A stretch of 64,000 nt of DNA from positions 3,594,501 to 3,658,500 of the forward strand of contig NZ_CP070506.1 of assembly GCF_016925675.1 (NCBI RefSeq), in the 5' to 3' direction. Position numbers and translations under genes: made by a program. Numbering within the stretch: position 1 is the first letter of the stretch; every line of letters starts with the position of its first letter. This document shows, in pieces, positions 1-8,965 of the stretch. Under the pieces are notes generated by a model, which saw only the letters and a program-made list of their open reading frames with translations, was not told where the DNA came from and ran no database searches. This DNA comes from Pseudomonas hygromyciniae. Lineage in GTDB: Bacteria; Pseudomonadota; Gammaproteobacteria; Pseudomonadales; Pseudomonadaceae.

Positions 1-195
1 CGCTTCGTCGATGAACGACGAAACAAAGGCAAACGGGGTGGATTACGCGTCATCTACTACTGGTGGTCAGGCGGCACTCAATTTTGGTTGTTCACGCTGT
101 ACGGCAAGCACGAGCAAAGCGACTTGAGCCCACAACACAAAAAAGCCCTCAAGCAACTGCTGGACAGGGAAATCAACGCGAGAGGATTCACATGA
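1..195 (+). CDS. RelE/HigB-type toxin, 3' part only
   Basis: Reading frame 1 is open from the first base to a TGA at 193-195, giving the last 64 residues of a small basic protein. Visible segments are GLRVIYYWW, FWLFTLYGK and DLSPQHKKALKQLL, which match the C-terminal half of RelE/HigB2-like mRNA interferases: the central strand with the basic/aromatic residues and the closing helix. The start lies outside the window. The stop overlaps the ATG of the antitoxin gene (ATGA), the usual translational coupling of a toxin-first type II module. The family is clear from the partner and motifs; the exact subfamily is inferred. Confidence 0.8.
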   Translation, partial: RFVDERRNKGKRGGLRVIYYWWSGGTQFWLFTLYGKHEQSDLSPQHKKALKQLLDREINARGFT

Positions 196-506
196 AACGT
201 GACATTTATTCCGAACTGGTCGAAGGCTTCGATGCCTTGGCCAACGAGCGCCAAGGCAAGGTCACCCTACGTACTCATACCGTGCAGCAAAACAAACTGG
301 CCCCTCTTACCGCTGAAGACGTGATTGCAGTACGACAACAACTCAATCTTTCCCGTGCTGTATTTGCCATGTACCTACGCACCAATACACGCACCCTGGA
401 AAACTGGGAGCAAGGTCGCGCACGCCCCAATGCCCAGGCAGCCACGCTGATTCGTCTGGTATCAAAATTTCCGGATACGGTGGAGCGCCTGGCGTTGCTT
501 AGCTGA
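192..506 (+). CDS. HTH antitoxin (HigA/NadS-like)
   Basis: A 104-residue protein starting at ATG 192, inside the toxin stop codon. A longer in-frame start at 63 would only read through the toxin gene and is not credible. The C-terminal half is a Cro/XRE-type helix-turn-helix with the family signature LSRAVFAMYLRTNTRTLENW followed by EQGRARPNAQA, as in HigA2/NadS antitoxins. The protein should neutralise the upstream RelE-like toxin and autorepress the operon. A strong hairpin terminator follows 35 bases after the stop. Confidence 0.88.
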   Translation: MKRDIYSELVEGFDALANERQGKVTLRTHTVQQNKLAPLTAEDVIAVRQQLNLSRAVFAMYLRTNTRTLENWEQGRARPNAQAATLIRLVSKFPDTVERLALLS

Positions 507-540
507 TCGTAGGTGAAGCGATCTTTCGCACATCAGCAAA

Positions 541-566
541 AACGGCACCTCACGGTGCCGTTTTGC
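541..566. terminator. Bidirectional intrinsic terminator
   Basis: A perfect 9-bp stem (AACGGCACC / GGTGCCGTT) with a TCAC loop spans 541-562, with T-rich flanks on both sides. It lies between the convergent antitoxin gene and the ABC binding-protein gene and can serve both. Confidence 0.85.
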
Positions 567-579
567 TATCCGCCCTACC

Positions 580-2325
580 TCACTTGCGCGCCGCCTCCCA
601 CGACTTGAGCAAGTCCGCATAGTTCACGGTTTCACCCTTGGGCTTCTCGTTCGCCAGTTTCGGCTTCGGTGCGCCCGGCTGGTCGAACCAGTACTGGGCA
701 TCGCGCTCGGGGTTCATTTTCGGTCCGCAGATCGGCTGCACCTTGGAGCGCTCCAGGCGCGTCATGATCGCGTCCTGGTCCTTGGCCAGGCCATCCAGCG
801 CTTGTTGCGGGGTTTTCTCGCCGCTGGCGGCTTCCGAAATGTGGCTCCACCACAGTTGGGCCAGGCGCGGATAATCCGGCACGTTGGTGCCGGTCGGTGT
901 CCACTGCACCCGCGCCGGGCTGCGGTAGAACTCCACCAGTCCGCCGAGTTTGGGGGCCAGGTCGGTCATGGCCTGGGAGTTGATGTCGGATTCGCGGATG
1001 GGCGTCAGGCCGACGATGGTTTTTTTCAGGGAAACGGTTTTCGACGTCACGAACTGCGCGTAGAGCCAAGCCGCGAGTTTTTGTTTTTTCAGGCGTGGAC
1101 TTGAGGAACGTCCAGGACCCCACGTCCTGATACCCCAGCTTCATCCCCTCCTCCCAATACGGCCCGCGTGGCGACGGCGCCATGCGCCACTTCGGCGTAC
1201 CGTCGGCATTCATCACCGGCAGGCCGGGCTTGGTCATGTCAGCGGTAAAGGCGGTGTACCAAAAGATCTGCTGGGCGATGTTGCCTTGAGACGGCACCGG
1301 CCCGGACTCGGAGAAAGTCATGCCCGCCGCTTCCGGTGGCGCATAGGCGCGCATCCAGTCGACATACTTCTGCGTGGCAAATACCGCAGCCGGGCCGTTG
1401 GTGTCGCCGCCACGGGTCACGCTGGACCCCACCGGGTGGCAGTCCTCGACCCGTATCCCCCACTCGTCCACCGGCAAGCCGTTGGGCAGGCCCTTGTCGC
1501 CGCCACCAGCCATGGAAAACCAGGCATCGGTAAAGCGCCAACCCAGGGAAGGATCCTTCTTGCCGTAGTCCATATGCCCATACACGCGCTTACCGTCGAT
1601 TTCCTTGACGTCTTCACTGAAGAACTTGGCGATATCCTCGTAGGCCGACCAGTTCACCGGCACGCCCAGCTCATAGCCGTACTTTTCCTTGAACTTGGCC
1701 TTGAGGTCGGCGCGCTCGAACCAGTCGGCACGGAACCAGTAGAGGTTGGCGAACTGCTGGTCGGGCAACTGATAGATCTTGCCGTCCGGCGCGGTGGTAA
1801 ACGAGATACCGATAAAGTCCTTGAGGTCCAGGGTCGGCGAGGTGAAGTCCTTGCCTTCATTGGCCATCAGGTCGGTGATGGATTCGGTCTTGCCATAGCG
1901 AAAGTGCGTGCCAATCAGGTCGGAATCGTTGACCCAACCGTCATAGATATTCTTGTCCGACTGCATCTGGGTTTGCAGTTTCTCCACCACGTCGCCTTCC
2001 TGCAGCAAGTCGTGGGTCAGCTTGATCCCGGTGATTTCACTGAAGGCCTTGGCCAACACCTTGGATTCGTACTCGTGGGTGGTGAGGGTTTCCGACACCA
2101 CATTGATCTTCATCCCACGAAACGGCTCGGCGGCCTTGATAAACCCACTTCAGCTCTTCAAGCTGCTGGGCCTCCGTCAGGGTGGACGGTTTGAACTCGC
2201 TGCCGATCCACTTTTTCGCGGCATCTTCGTACGCATCGGCCCAGGCCGCAGCACTCAAACCGCTGAGGGCCAAGACCGCGGCCAATGAAATGCTATGTCG
2301 CAGCTTATTGTTTTTTATCGAACAT
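580..2325 (-). pseudogene. ABC sugar/polyol-binding protein (GlpV-like), three frameshifts
   Basis: Periplasmic solute-binding protein of an ABC importer, about 580 aa when repaired, matching the long GlpV-type binding proteins. The start is ATG at 2323-2325 behind an AGGAGG site, followed by a signal peptide (basic N-terminus, hydrophobic LAAVLALSGLSAAAWA). Three shifts break the frame: six Ts at 2311-2316 where five are needed, CCC at 2144-2146 where two are needed, and six Ts at 1084-1089 where five are needed. Each is one extra base in a homopolymer, and between the shifts the protein reads cleanly. I therefore think sequencing error is at least as likely as true inactivation. It is the last gene of the transporter operon, after a REPIN. 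Confidence 0.8.
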
Positions 2326-2373
2326 AGAGACCTCCTGGTTGATTTCAAACGGGTCCGACAGATGCCCCGCCCC

Positions 2374-2475
2374 GTGTAGGAGCGAGCTTGCTCGCGAAAA
2401 ACCCCAAGACACCGCGTTAATCCAGACAACCTGCGTTATCGTTGACGACTTTCGCGAGCAAGCTCGCTCCTACAG
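2374..2475. repeat. REPIN (TGTAGGAGCGAGCTTGCTCG type)
   Basis: Two inverted REP copies, GTAGGAGCGAGCTTGCTCGC on the left and its reverse complement on the right, flank about 55 unrelated bases. It lies between the DUF2160 gene and the binding-protein gene of the same operon, so it may affect mRNA stability or expression differences within the operon. Confidence 0.85.
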
Positions 2476-2491
2476 GGGTATGGGGACCACC

Positions 2492-2767
2492 TCAGCCCCA
2501 ACGCATCACAGACAACAGCCACACCACAGACAGCGCGGACGCCACCCAGATGCTCCAGCCGGTAACGCCGATCACCAGCAGATGCAGGTAGGCGCTCCCG
2601 AGAAGACCGATAAACAAGCGATCACCACGGGTGGTGCTGATCGGTAACAAGCCGCGCCGGGGAATACTCGGAGAACGCAGCTCCCACGTGGTCATGCCCG
2701 CCAGCAACAGGGCAATCGCCGCAAAAAACAGTGCCGTCGGGGTGGTCCAGGCCATCCATTCCATCAT
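2492..2767 (-). CDS. DUF2160 small membrane protein of the ABC operon
   Basis: About 91 residues, beginning MMEWMAWTTPTALFF at the ATG ATG of 2762-2767 behind GAGGAAACG. Three hydrophobic stretches are visible: ALFFAAIALLLAGMTTW, FIGLLGSAYLHLLVIGVTG and IWVASALSVVWLLSV. Proteins of this family (DUF2160) sit in glycerol-type ABC operons between the permease and binding-protein genes, as here. They are thought to be accessory inner-membrane subunits; the function is not established. It starts 7 bases after the upstream permease gene ends. Confidence 0.8.
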   Translation of the reverse strand: MMEWMAWTTPTALFFAAIALLLAGMTTWELRSPSIPRRGLLPISTTRGDRLFIGLLGSAYLHLLVIGVTGWSIWVASALSVVWLLSVMRWG

Positions 2768-2774
2768 CGTTTCC

Positions 2775-3575
<801 letters not shown>

Positions 3576-3585
3576 GTTGGCGGCC

Positions 3586-4452
3586 TCAGCGGTTGGCGTC
3601 GGAGTGGGTCATGGCGGTGTAGAACAGCCAGGACACCAACAGGATGATCAGGAAATACACCAGGGAAAACGCCGCCGCCGGACCCAGGTCGAATTGGCCT
3701 ACGGCCATTTGGGTCAAGGTCTGACTGAGGAAGGTCGTCGCATTCCCCGGCCCGCCGCCGGTCAGTACGAAAGGCTCGGTGTAGATCATGAAACTGTCCA
3801 TGAAGCGCAGCATCACGGCGATCAGCAGCACGCTCTTCATCTTTGGCAACTGGATATGTCGGAATACCGCCCAGGCCGACGCCCGATCAATCCGCGCCGC
3901 CTGGTAGTACACATCCGGTATGGCCCGCAACCCCGAGTAACAGAGCAGCGCCACCAGGGAAGTCCAGTGCCATACATCCATCACCAGTACCGTGACCCAG
4001 GCGTCCATGGTGTTGGCGGCGTAGTTGTAGTTGATGCCCATGGCATTCAGGCTCGAACCCAGCAGCCCGATATCGGCACGGCCGAAGATCTGCCAGATGG
4101 TGCCGACTACGTTCCACGGGATCAGCAGCGGGATGGCCATCACAATCAGCACCAGGGACGACCAGCGGCCTTTGGTGGGCATGGTCAGGGCAATGGCAAT
4201 GCCCAGGGGGATCTCGATCAGCAACACACATGCCGAATAGATGAACTGGCGCAGCAGCGAGTCATGCAGACGTGGGTCCAGCAGCACCTGTTTGTACCAG
4301 TCGGCCCCGACGAAATAGCGGCTGGACTGATCGAAAATATCCTGCACCGAGTAGTTGACCACGGTCATCATCGGGATCACCGCACTGAACGCCACCAGCA
4401 GGAACACCGGCAACACCAGCCACCAGGCTTTGTTGTTCTGCACCTTGTTCAT
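3586..4452 (-). CDS. ABC permease, MalF/GlpP type
   Basis: The start is ATG 4450-4452 (MNKVQNNKAWWLVLPVFLLV), overlapping the stop of the ATPase gene (ATGA). A longer frame upstream is discarded because it runs inside the ATPase gene. The 288-aa protein has six helices and an EAA motif (YQAARIDRASAWAVFRHIQL). It pairs with the next permease to form the membrane channel of a CUT1 importer. Confidence 0.87.
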   Translation of the reverse strand: MNKVQNNKAWWLVLPVFLLVAFSAVIPMMTVVNYSVQDIFDQSSRYFVGADWYKQVLLDPRLHDSLLRQFIYSACVLLIEIPLGIAIALTMPTKGRWSSLVLIVMAIPLLIPWNVVGTIWQIFGRADIGLLGSSLNAMGINYNYAANTMDAWVTVLVMDVWHWTSLVALLCYSGLRAIPDVYYQAARIDRASAWAVFRHIQLPKMKSVLLIAVMLRFMDSFMIYTEPFVLTGGGPGNATTFLSQTLTQMAVGQFDLGPAAAFSLVYFLIILLVSWLFYTAMTHSDANR

Positions 4453-5546
4453 GGCCGCACCTCCAGCAGGTAATCGTCGGCATACACCATCAGCCATTGC
4501 GCCGGGAAGCTGATGGATGCGTGGCCCTCGGGCACTGGCTTGTCTTCGGCCAGGCGCACTTTCAACGGCGCGCCGTCGAGGTTAAGGGTCAGGATCTTGT
4601 AGGTGCCCAGGTCTTCGACATGTGTGACGTCGGCCTGCAACGCGTCGGGATTGGGCTCGTCCCACACATGGATAAACTCGGGACGAATACCGACCTGCAG
4701 TTTCTTGTAGTCCTTTTCTGCGAGCTGCCGTTGCTGCACCTCGGACAACGCCAGATGCGTCCCGGCAAACCGTACCCCACCGGCATCGGCCTGCACCTCA
4801 ATCAGATTCATCCCCGGGCTACCGATGAAATAGCCGACAAAGGTATGGCTGGGGCGCTCGAACAACTCCCGCGGAGTGCCGAACTGCACAATCTGCCCGC
4901 CGTACATCACCGCGATCTTGTCGGCAAAGGTCGAGGCTTCCAGTTGGTCGTGGGTGACGTAGACCATGGTGATATTGAACTGCTCATGGATCTGCTTGAG
5001 CTTGCGCCGCAGCTTCCACTTCAGGTGCGGATCAATCACCGTCAGCGGCTCGTCGAACAGGATCGCGGAGACGTCATCGCGCACCAGGCCACGGCCCATC
5101 GAGACCTTTTGCTTTTCATCGGCGCTAAGGTTGCGGGCTTTTTTGCCCAGCAGGCTCTGCAGGTCGAGCACCTCGGCAATTTCCTGCACCTTGCTGTGCA
5201 CTTTCGCCTCAGCCATACCCTGGTTACGCAGGGGGAATGCCAGGTTATCGAACACGGTCATGGTGTCGTACACCACCGGGAACTGGAACACCTGGGCGAT
5301 ATTGCGCTTTTCCGGGGTCAGGTCATTCACCACCTTGCTGTCGAACAGCACCTGGCCTTCCGAAGGGCTGAGCAGGCCGGAGATGATGTTGAGCAAGGTT
5401 GACTTGCCACAACCCGAGGGGCCGAGCAATGCGTAGGCGCCGCCCTGCTCCCAGATGTGGTTCATTTCGCGAATGGCGTAGTCTTCAGGCCCTGCGGGTG
5501 TAGGGCTATAGCTATGCGCCAGGTTCTGCAAATGGATCTCGGCCAT
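4449..5546 (-). CDS. ABC transporter ATPase (GlpT/UgpC-like)
   Basis: 365 aa. Walker A is GPSGCGKSTLL near residue 42 and Walker B is AILFDEP near 165, followed by a D-loop and H-loop (VTHD). A C-terminal MalK-type regulatory (TOBE/OB) domain with GIRPEF begins around residue 285. The signature region reads LSADEKQKVSMGRG rather than canonical LSGGQ, a degenerate form that fits a heterodimeric ATPase pair with the neighbouring subunit. Its start codon overlaps the stop of the upstream ATPase gene. Confidence 0.88.
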   Translation of the reverse strand: MAEIHLQNLAHSYSPTPAGPEDYAIREMNHIWEQGGAYALLGPSGCGKSTLLNIISGLLSPSEGQVLFDSKVVNDLTPEKRNIAQVFQFPVVYDTMTVFDNLAFPLRNQGMAEAKVHSKVQEIAEVLDLQSLLGKKARNLSADEKQKVSMGRGLVRDDVSAILFDEPLTVIDPHLKWKLRRKLKQIHEQFNITMVYVTHDQLEASTFADKIAVMYGGQIVQFGTPRELFERPSHTFVGYFIGSPGMNLIEVQADAGGVRFAGTHLALSEVQQRQLAEKDYKKLQVGIRPEFIHVWDEPNPDALQADVTHVEDLGTYKILTLNLDGAPLKVRLAEDKPVPEGHASISFPAQWLMVYADDYLLEVRP

Positions 5547-6640
5547 CAGGCAACCCTCGCGACACGGCGCCCGGGGGCTTGGACCAAACGGCCCTGACCA
5601 TCGAACACAAACAGTTTATGGGTCGGAATATAGATCCGGATCGGCGCATCCACGTCGTACTCGTGGACTCCCGGCAGGTGCAATACCAGCAGGAAATGCT
5701 CGCTGCGCACATGCAAGAAGGTTTCCGAGCCGCTGATCTCCGCCACCTCCACGGTCACCGCCAGCTCCAGATCATCGTCATTGCTGGGCACCAGGCTGAT
5801 ATGGCTGGGGCGCACGCCAAATCGGAACTCGCCCTCCCCAATCGGGCGCAGGTCCACGTTCAACGGAAAGTGCACATCGTTGGCGAAACTGACTTCATTG
5901 CCACTGATGCGCCCCGGCATCAGGTTGATCGGCGGCTCGGAAAACAGCTCGGCTGCCAATACCGTCTGCGGTTGGTGATAGACCTCGGCGGCCTTGCCGC
6001 TCTGGATCACCCGGCCTTCGTGGAGGATGGTCGTGGTGCCGCCCAGCGCCAGGGCTTCGTTGGGTTCTGTGGTGGCATAAATGGCAATGGTGTTGCGGGC
6101 CTTGAACAGCTCGCGCATTTCCTGACGCAGCTCTTCGCGCAGTTTGTAGTCCAGGTTCACCAGAGGCTCATCGAACAAAATCAATTCGGCATCCTTGACC
6201 AGCGCCCGGGCCATGGCCGTGCGTTGCTGCTGGCCACCGGACAACTCCAGGGGATGACGTTGCAGGAACTTGTCGATGCGCAGCATCTTCGCGGTTTCCA
6301 GCACCTTGCTGCGGATCAGTTCGTTGGACACCCCGGCCTGGCGCAAAGGCGAGGCGATGTTTTCGAACACCGTCATGGTCGGGTAGTTGATGAACTGCTG
6401 GTACACCATCGATACATTGCGCAAGCGCACCGGCCTGTGGGTGACATCGACGCCGTTCATCAGGATGCGCCCGTTGTCGGGCTTGTCCAGGCCGGCCATC
6501 AGGCGCATCAGGCTGGTTTTGCCAGACAGCGTACGGCCCAGCAGCACATTGAAGGAGCCGGCTTCAAAGCGCAGGTTGACGTCGTCGATCCAGGTCTGGC
6601 CTTCGACAACGCGGGTCACATGTTCCAGGGTCAATGACAT
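5546..6640 (-). CDS. ABC transporter ATPase (GlpS-like), first gene of operon
   Basis: 364 aa. The signature is canonical, LSGGQQQRTAMARAL, and Walker B is LILFDEPLVNLD. The Walker A region is GRTLSGKTSLMRL, with Leu replacing the usual Gly/Ala just before SGKT. The H-loop reads ATTEPNEA, lacking the usual His. A C-terminal TOBE-type domain contains FGVRPSHIS. One normal and one degenerate site in each of two ATPases is the expected pattern for a GlpS/GlpT heterodimer. The gene follows the sigma-54 promoter at 6683-6699. Confidence 0.87.
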   Translation of the reverse strand: MSLTLEHVTRVVEGQTWIDDVNLRFEAGSFNVLLGRTLSGKTSLMRLMAGLDKPDNGRILMNGVDVTHRPVRLRNVSMVYQQFINYPTMTVFENIASPLRQAGVSNELIRSKVLETAKMLRIDKFLQRHPLELSGGQQQRTAMARALVKDAELILFDEPLVNLDYKLREELRQEMRELFKARNTIAIYATTEPNEALALGGTTTILHEGRVIQSGKAAEVYHQPQTVLAAELFSEPPINLMPGRISGNEVSFANDVHFPLNVDLRPIGEGEFRFGVRPSHISLVPSNDDDLELAVTVEVAEISGSETFLHVRSEHFLLVLHLPGVHEYDVDAPIRIYIPTHKLFVFDGQGRLVQAPGRRVARVA

Positions 6641-6682
6641 GACACACCCTTTTTCTTATTGGAATTGTTCTGCCAAGGTCAG

Positions 6683-6699
6683 AGCGAGTTTCGTGCCAA
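6683..6699 (-). promoter_or_regulatory. Sigma-54 (-24/-12) promoter of the ABC operon
   Basis: Read on the minus strand the site is TTGGCACGAAACTCGCT: GG at -24 and GC at -12 with exactly 10 bases between them. It differs from the TTGGCACG-N4-TTGCT consensus at one position. It lies about 45 bases before the start of the first ATPase gene and faces it. The divergently encoded activator has a GAFTGA sigma-54 contact loop. Confidence 0.8.
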
Positions 6700-6751
6700 T
6701 AACAAAAAGTATTTATTTACCAGAGACTTAGGTAGAACTGCTGCTCAGTAC

Positions 6752-6821
6752 TGAACAGAAATGAACATTCACAACTGAACAATTGAACAACCGCCGGGTT
6801 GACAATGAACAGTTCTGAACA
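6752..6821. promoter_or_regulatory. Six TGAACA repeats: candidate activator-binding sites
   Basis: TGAACA occurs at 6752, 6762, 6776, 6784, 6806 and 6816. Twice it forms TGAACA-N4-TGAACA, placing copies one helical turn apart. The cluster is 50-140 bp upstream of the sigma-54 promoter, the usual place for enhancer sites. That the neighbouring activator binds here is inference. Confidence 0.55.
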
Positions 6822-6852
6822 ACACTGAATAAGCTCAGCAAAACCGTTCAAC

Positions 6853-6920
6853 CTGTAGGAGCTGGCTTGCCTGCGATGGCGTCTGTGAAGTCGCCATCGC
6901 AGGCAAGCCAGCTCCCACAA
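6853..6920. repeat. REPIN (TGTAGGAGCTGGCTTGCCTG type)
   Basis: An imperfect palindrome with arms GGAGCTGGCTTGCCTGCGAT and its complement and a short centre. It lies between the TGAACA cluster and the activator gene. Confidence 0.85.
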
Positions 6921-6966
6921 GGTGAGCGGTGCACGGTTCATAACAACAATAAAAGAAGGTCACCCC

Positions 6967-8789
6967 ATGACCGCACCTGCCCCCATTGCTGCCCCATGAC
7001 ACCATCATCCAGGACTCCTGGCGCCGCTGCCGTGCCTTTGGCCTGGATCACCAGAGCGCCCCCAGCTTCGACCAACTGCCCGCCGAGGGCATCAGCCAGT
7101 TGTTAGAGAGCCAGCACGCGCTGGTCCAGACCACCCACCAAGAAGTGCTGCCCTACTACGAGAACATCCTCAGCAATTCCAACTGCCTGATCATGCTTGC
7201 CGACAACCAGGGCCAGGTCCTGACCTCCTGGGGCACCCAGCGCTTTATCGAACCCAAGCTGGCCCGTGGTTTCAGCGCAGGGGCCAGTTGGCGGGAGCGC
7301 TCTACCGGCACCAACGCCATCGGTACCGCACTGGCCTGCGCCCAGGCGGTGCACATCGAGCATGACGAACACTTCCTCAAGGCCAACCGTTTCATGACCG
7401 GTTCTGCTGCGCCGATCTTTGATGCCAACCGCGAAATCATTGCGGTGCTGGATGTGTCCAGCGACAGCTACCTGCCACCCTCCCACACCCTGGGTATGGT
7501 CAAGATGATGAGCCAGACCGTGGAAAACCGGCTGATCCTCAACCTGTTTGGCGGTGACCACTTCCAACTGACCTTCAACACCGGCCTGAACAACCTCGAC
7601 AGCCAATGGGCCGGCCTGCTGATCTTCGATGAAAGTGGCCAGGTGCTGTCAGCCAATCGCCGCGCCGACAACCTGCTGGGCATCAGCCTGTCGAGGGTGA
7701 TGATCGACAGCCTGTTCAAGGTCTCGCTGCTGGAGTTGCTCAACCAACCCGAAGGCCTGCCCTTCGCCCTGCAAGCTGCGGGACGCAACCGTTTCCAGTG
7801 CCTGCTCAAACGCCCCAAGCAGGCGCCGGTGCAGGCCAGGGTCTTCAGCGAGCCGGCCGCCGTGCCCATCGGTCTCAAGACCCTGCATTTTGGCGACAGC
7901 CGCGTGGAAAAAGCCGTGCGCCAGGCCGAACGCCTGCTGGAAAAAGACATCCCGTTGCTGATCCATGGCGAAACCGGCGTGGGCAAGGAAGTCTTCGTCA
8001 AAGCCCTGCACCAGGCCAGTTCCCGCAGCCAGCAGGCTTTTATCGCGGTCAACTGTGCGGCAATTCCGGCCGAGTTAGTGGAATCGGAGCTGTTTGGCTA
8101 CGAAAAAGGCGCGTTCACCGGCGCCAATCAAAAGGGCAGCATCGGTTTGATCCGCAAGGCTGACAAAGGCACGCTGTTTCTCGATGAGATCGGTGACATG
8201 CCCCTCCCGACCCAGGCCCGGCTGCTGCGGGTATTGCAGGAGCGCTGCGTGCAGCCGGTGGGCAGCAGCGAATTGTTCCCGGTAGACCTGCGAATTATCT
8301 CGGCCACCAACCGTTCGCTACGCGAACAGGGTGCAGGTCGGACGGTTTCGTGAGGACTTGTACTACCGCATCGGCGGCCTGACCCTGGAACTGCCACCCC
8401 TGCGCGAGCGCAGTGACAAACAGGCGCTATTCAAGCAACTGTGGCAACAGCACCGCGACCCCACGCAGTGGGCCGGCCTCAGTGCTGAAGTGCTGGCGTT
8501 ATTCGAGCAACACCCTTGGCCAGGCAACTTGCGCCAGGTCAGCAGCGTGATGCAGGTGGCGCTGGCCATGGCCGAAGACCAGCCGATCCGCCCGGAGCAC
8601 CTGCCAGATGATTTTTTTGTCGACCTGGGGCAAGCCTCGCCCCCCACACCGCTCGTCATGGGCGATCTGGACGATAGCCAAAATCTGCAGCAACAACTGG
8701 CAGCGGTCGGCGGCAATATCTCCCACTTGGCGCGGGAGCTGGGGGTCAGCCGCAATACCTTATACAAACGATTACGCGCCGCGCCATAG
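6967..8789 (+). pseudogene. Sigma-54-dependent activator (AcoR-like), two frameshifts
   Basis: About 606 aa when repaired. Domains in order are an N-terminal GAF-type sensor (to about residue 200), a PAS-like linker, an AAA+ domain (Walker A GETGVGKE, GAFTGA loop, Walker B LFLDEIGD) and a Fis-type HTH at the C-terminus (ISHLARELGVSRNTLYKRL). Two breaks are each explained by one extra base: five Cs at 6980-6984, which disconnect the ATG at 6967, and GGG at 8329-8331, which puts a stop between the Walker B and arginine-finger regions. If the first shift is real, a TTG at 6986 could serve as the start. The gene is divergent from the ABC operon and is its likely regulator. Confidence 0.82.
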
Positions 8790-8965
8790 CCGTAAATCCT
8801 GCGTTTTTCCTTAAGACTGATCGCTAGTTGATGTGGGCATAAGCGGCGATCCCACCTAGTAAATTCTGCCTGCACGTAAGCCCATTCTGATTTAACAGAC
8901 CACACCTCCAACCACCCTTTTCCTGCGGCATTCTCCGACGCCTTTCTTTTGCAGAGACGTCATGG

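Noticed and set aside
5579..6637. 352-codon open frame antisense to the first importer ATPase gene
   Set aside because: His/Gln-rich translation typical of antisense GC-rich reading; the ATPase gene explains the region.
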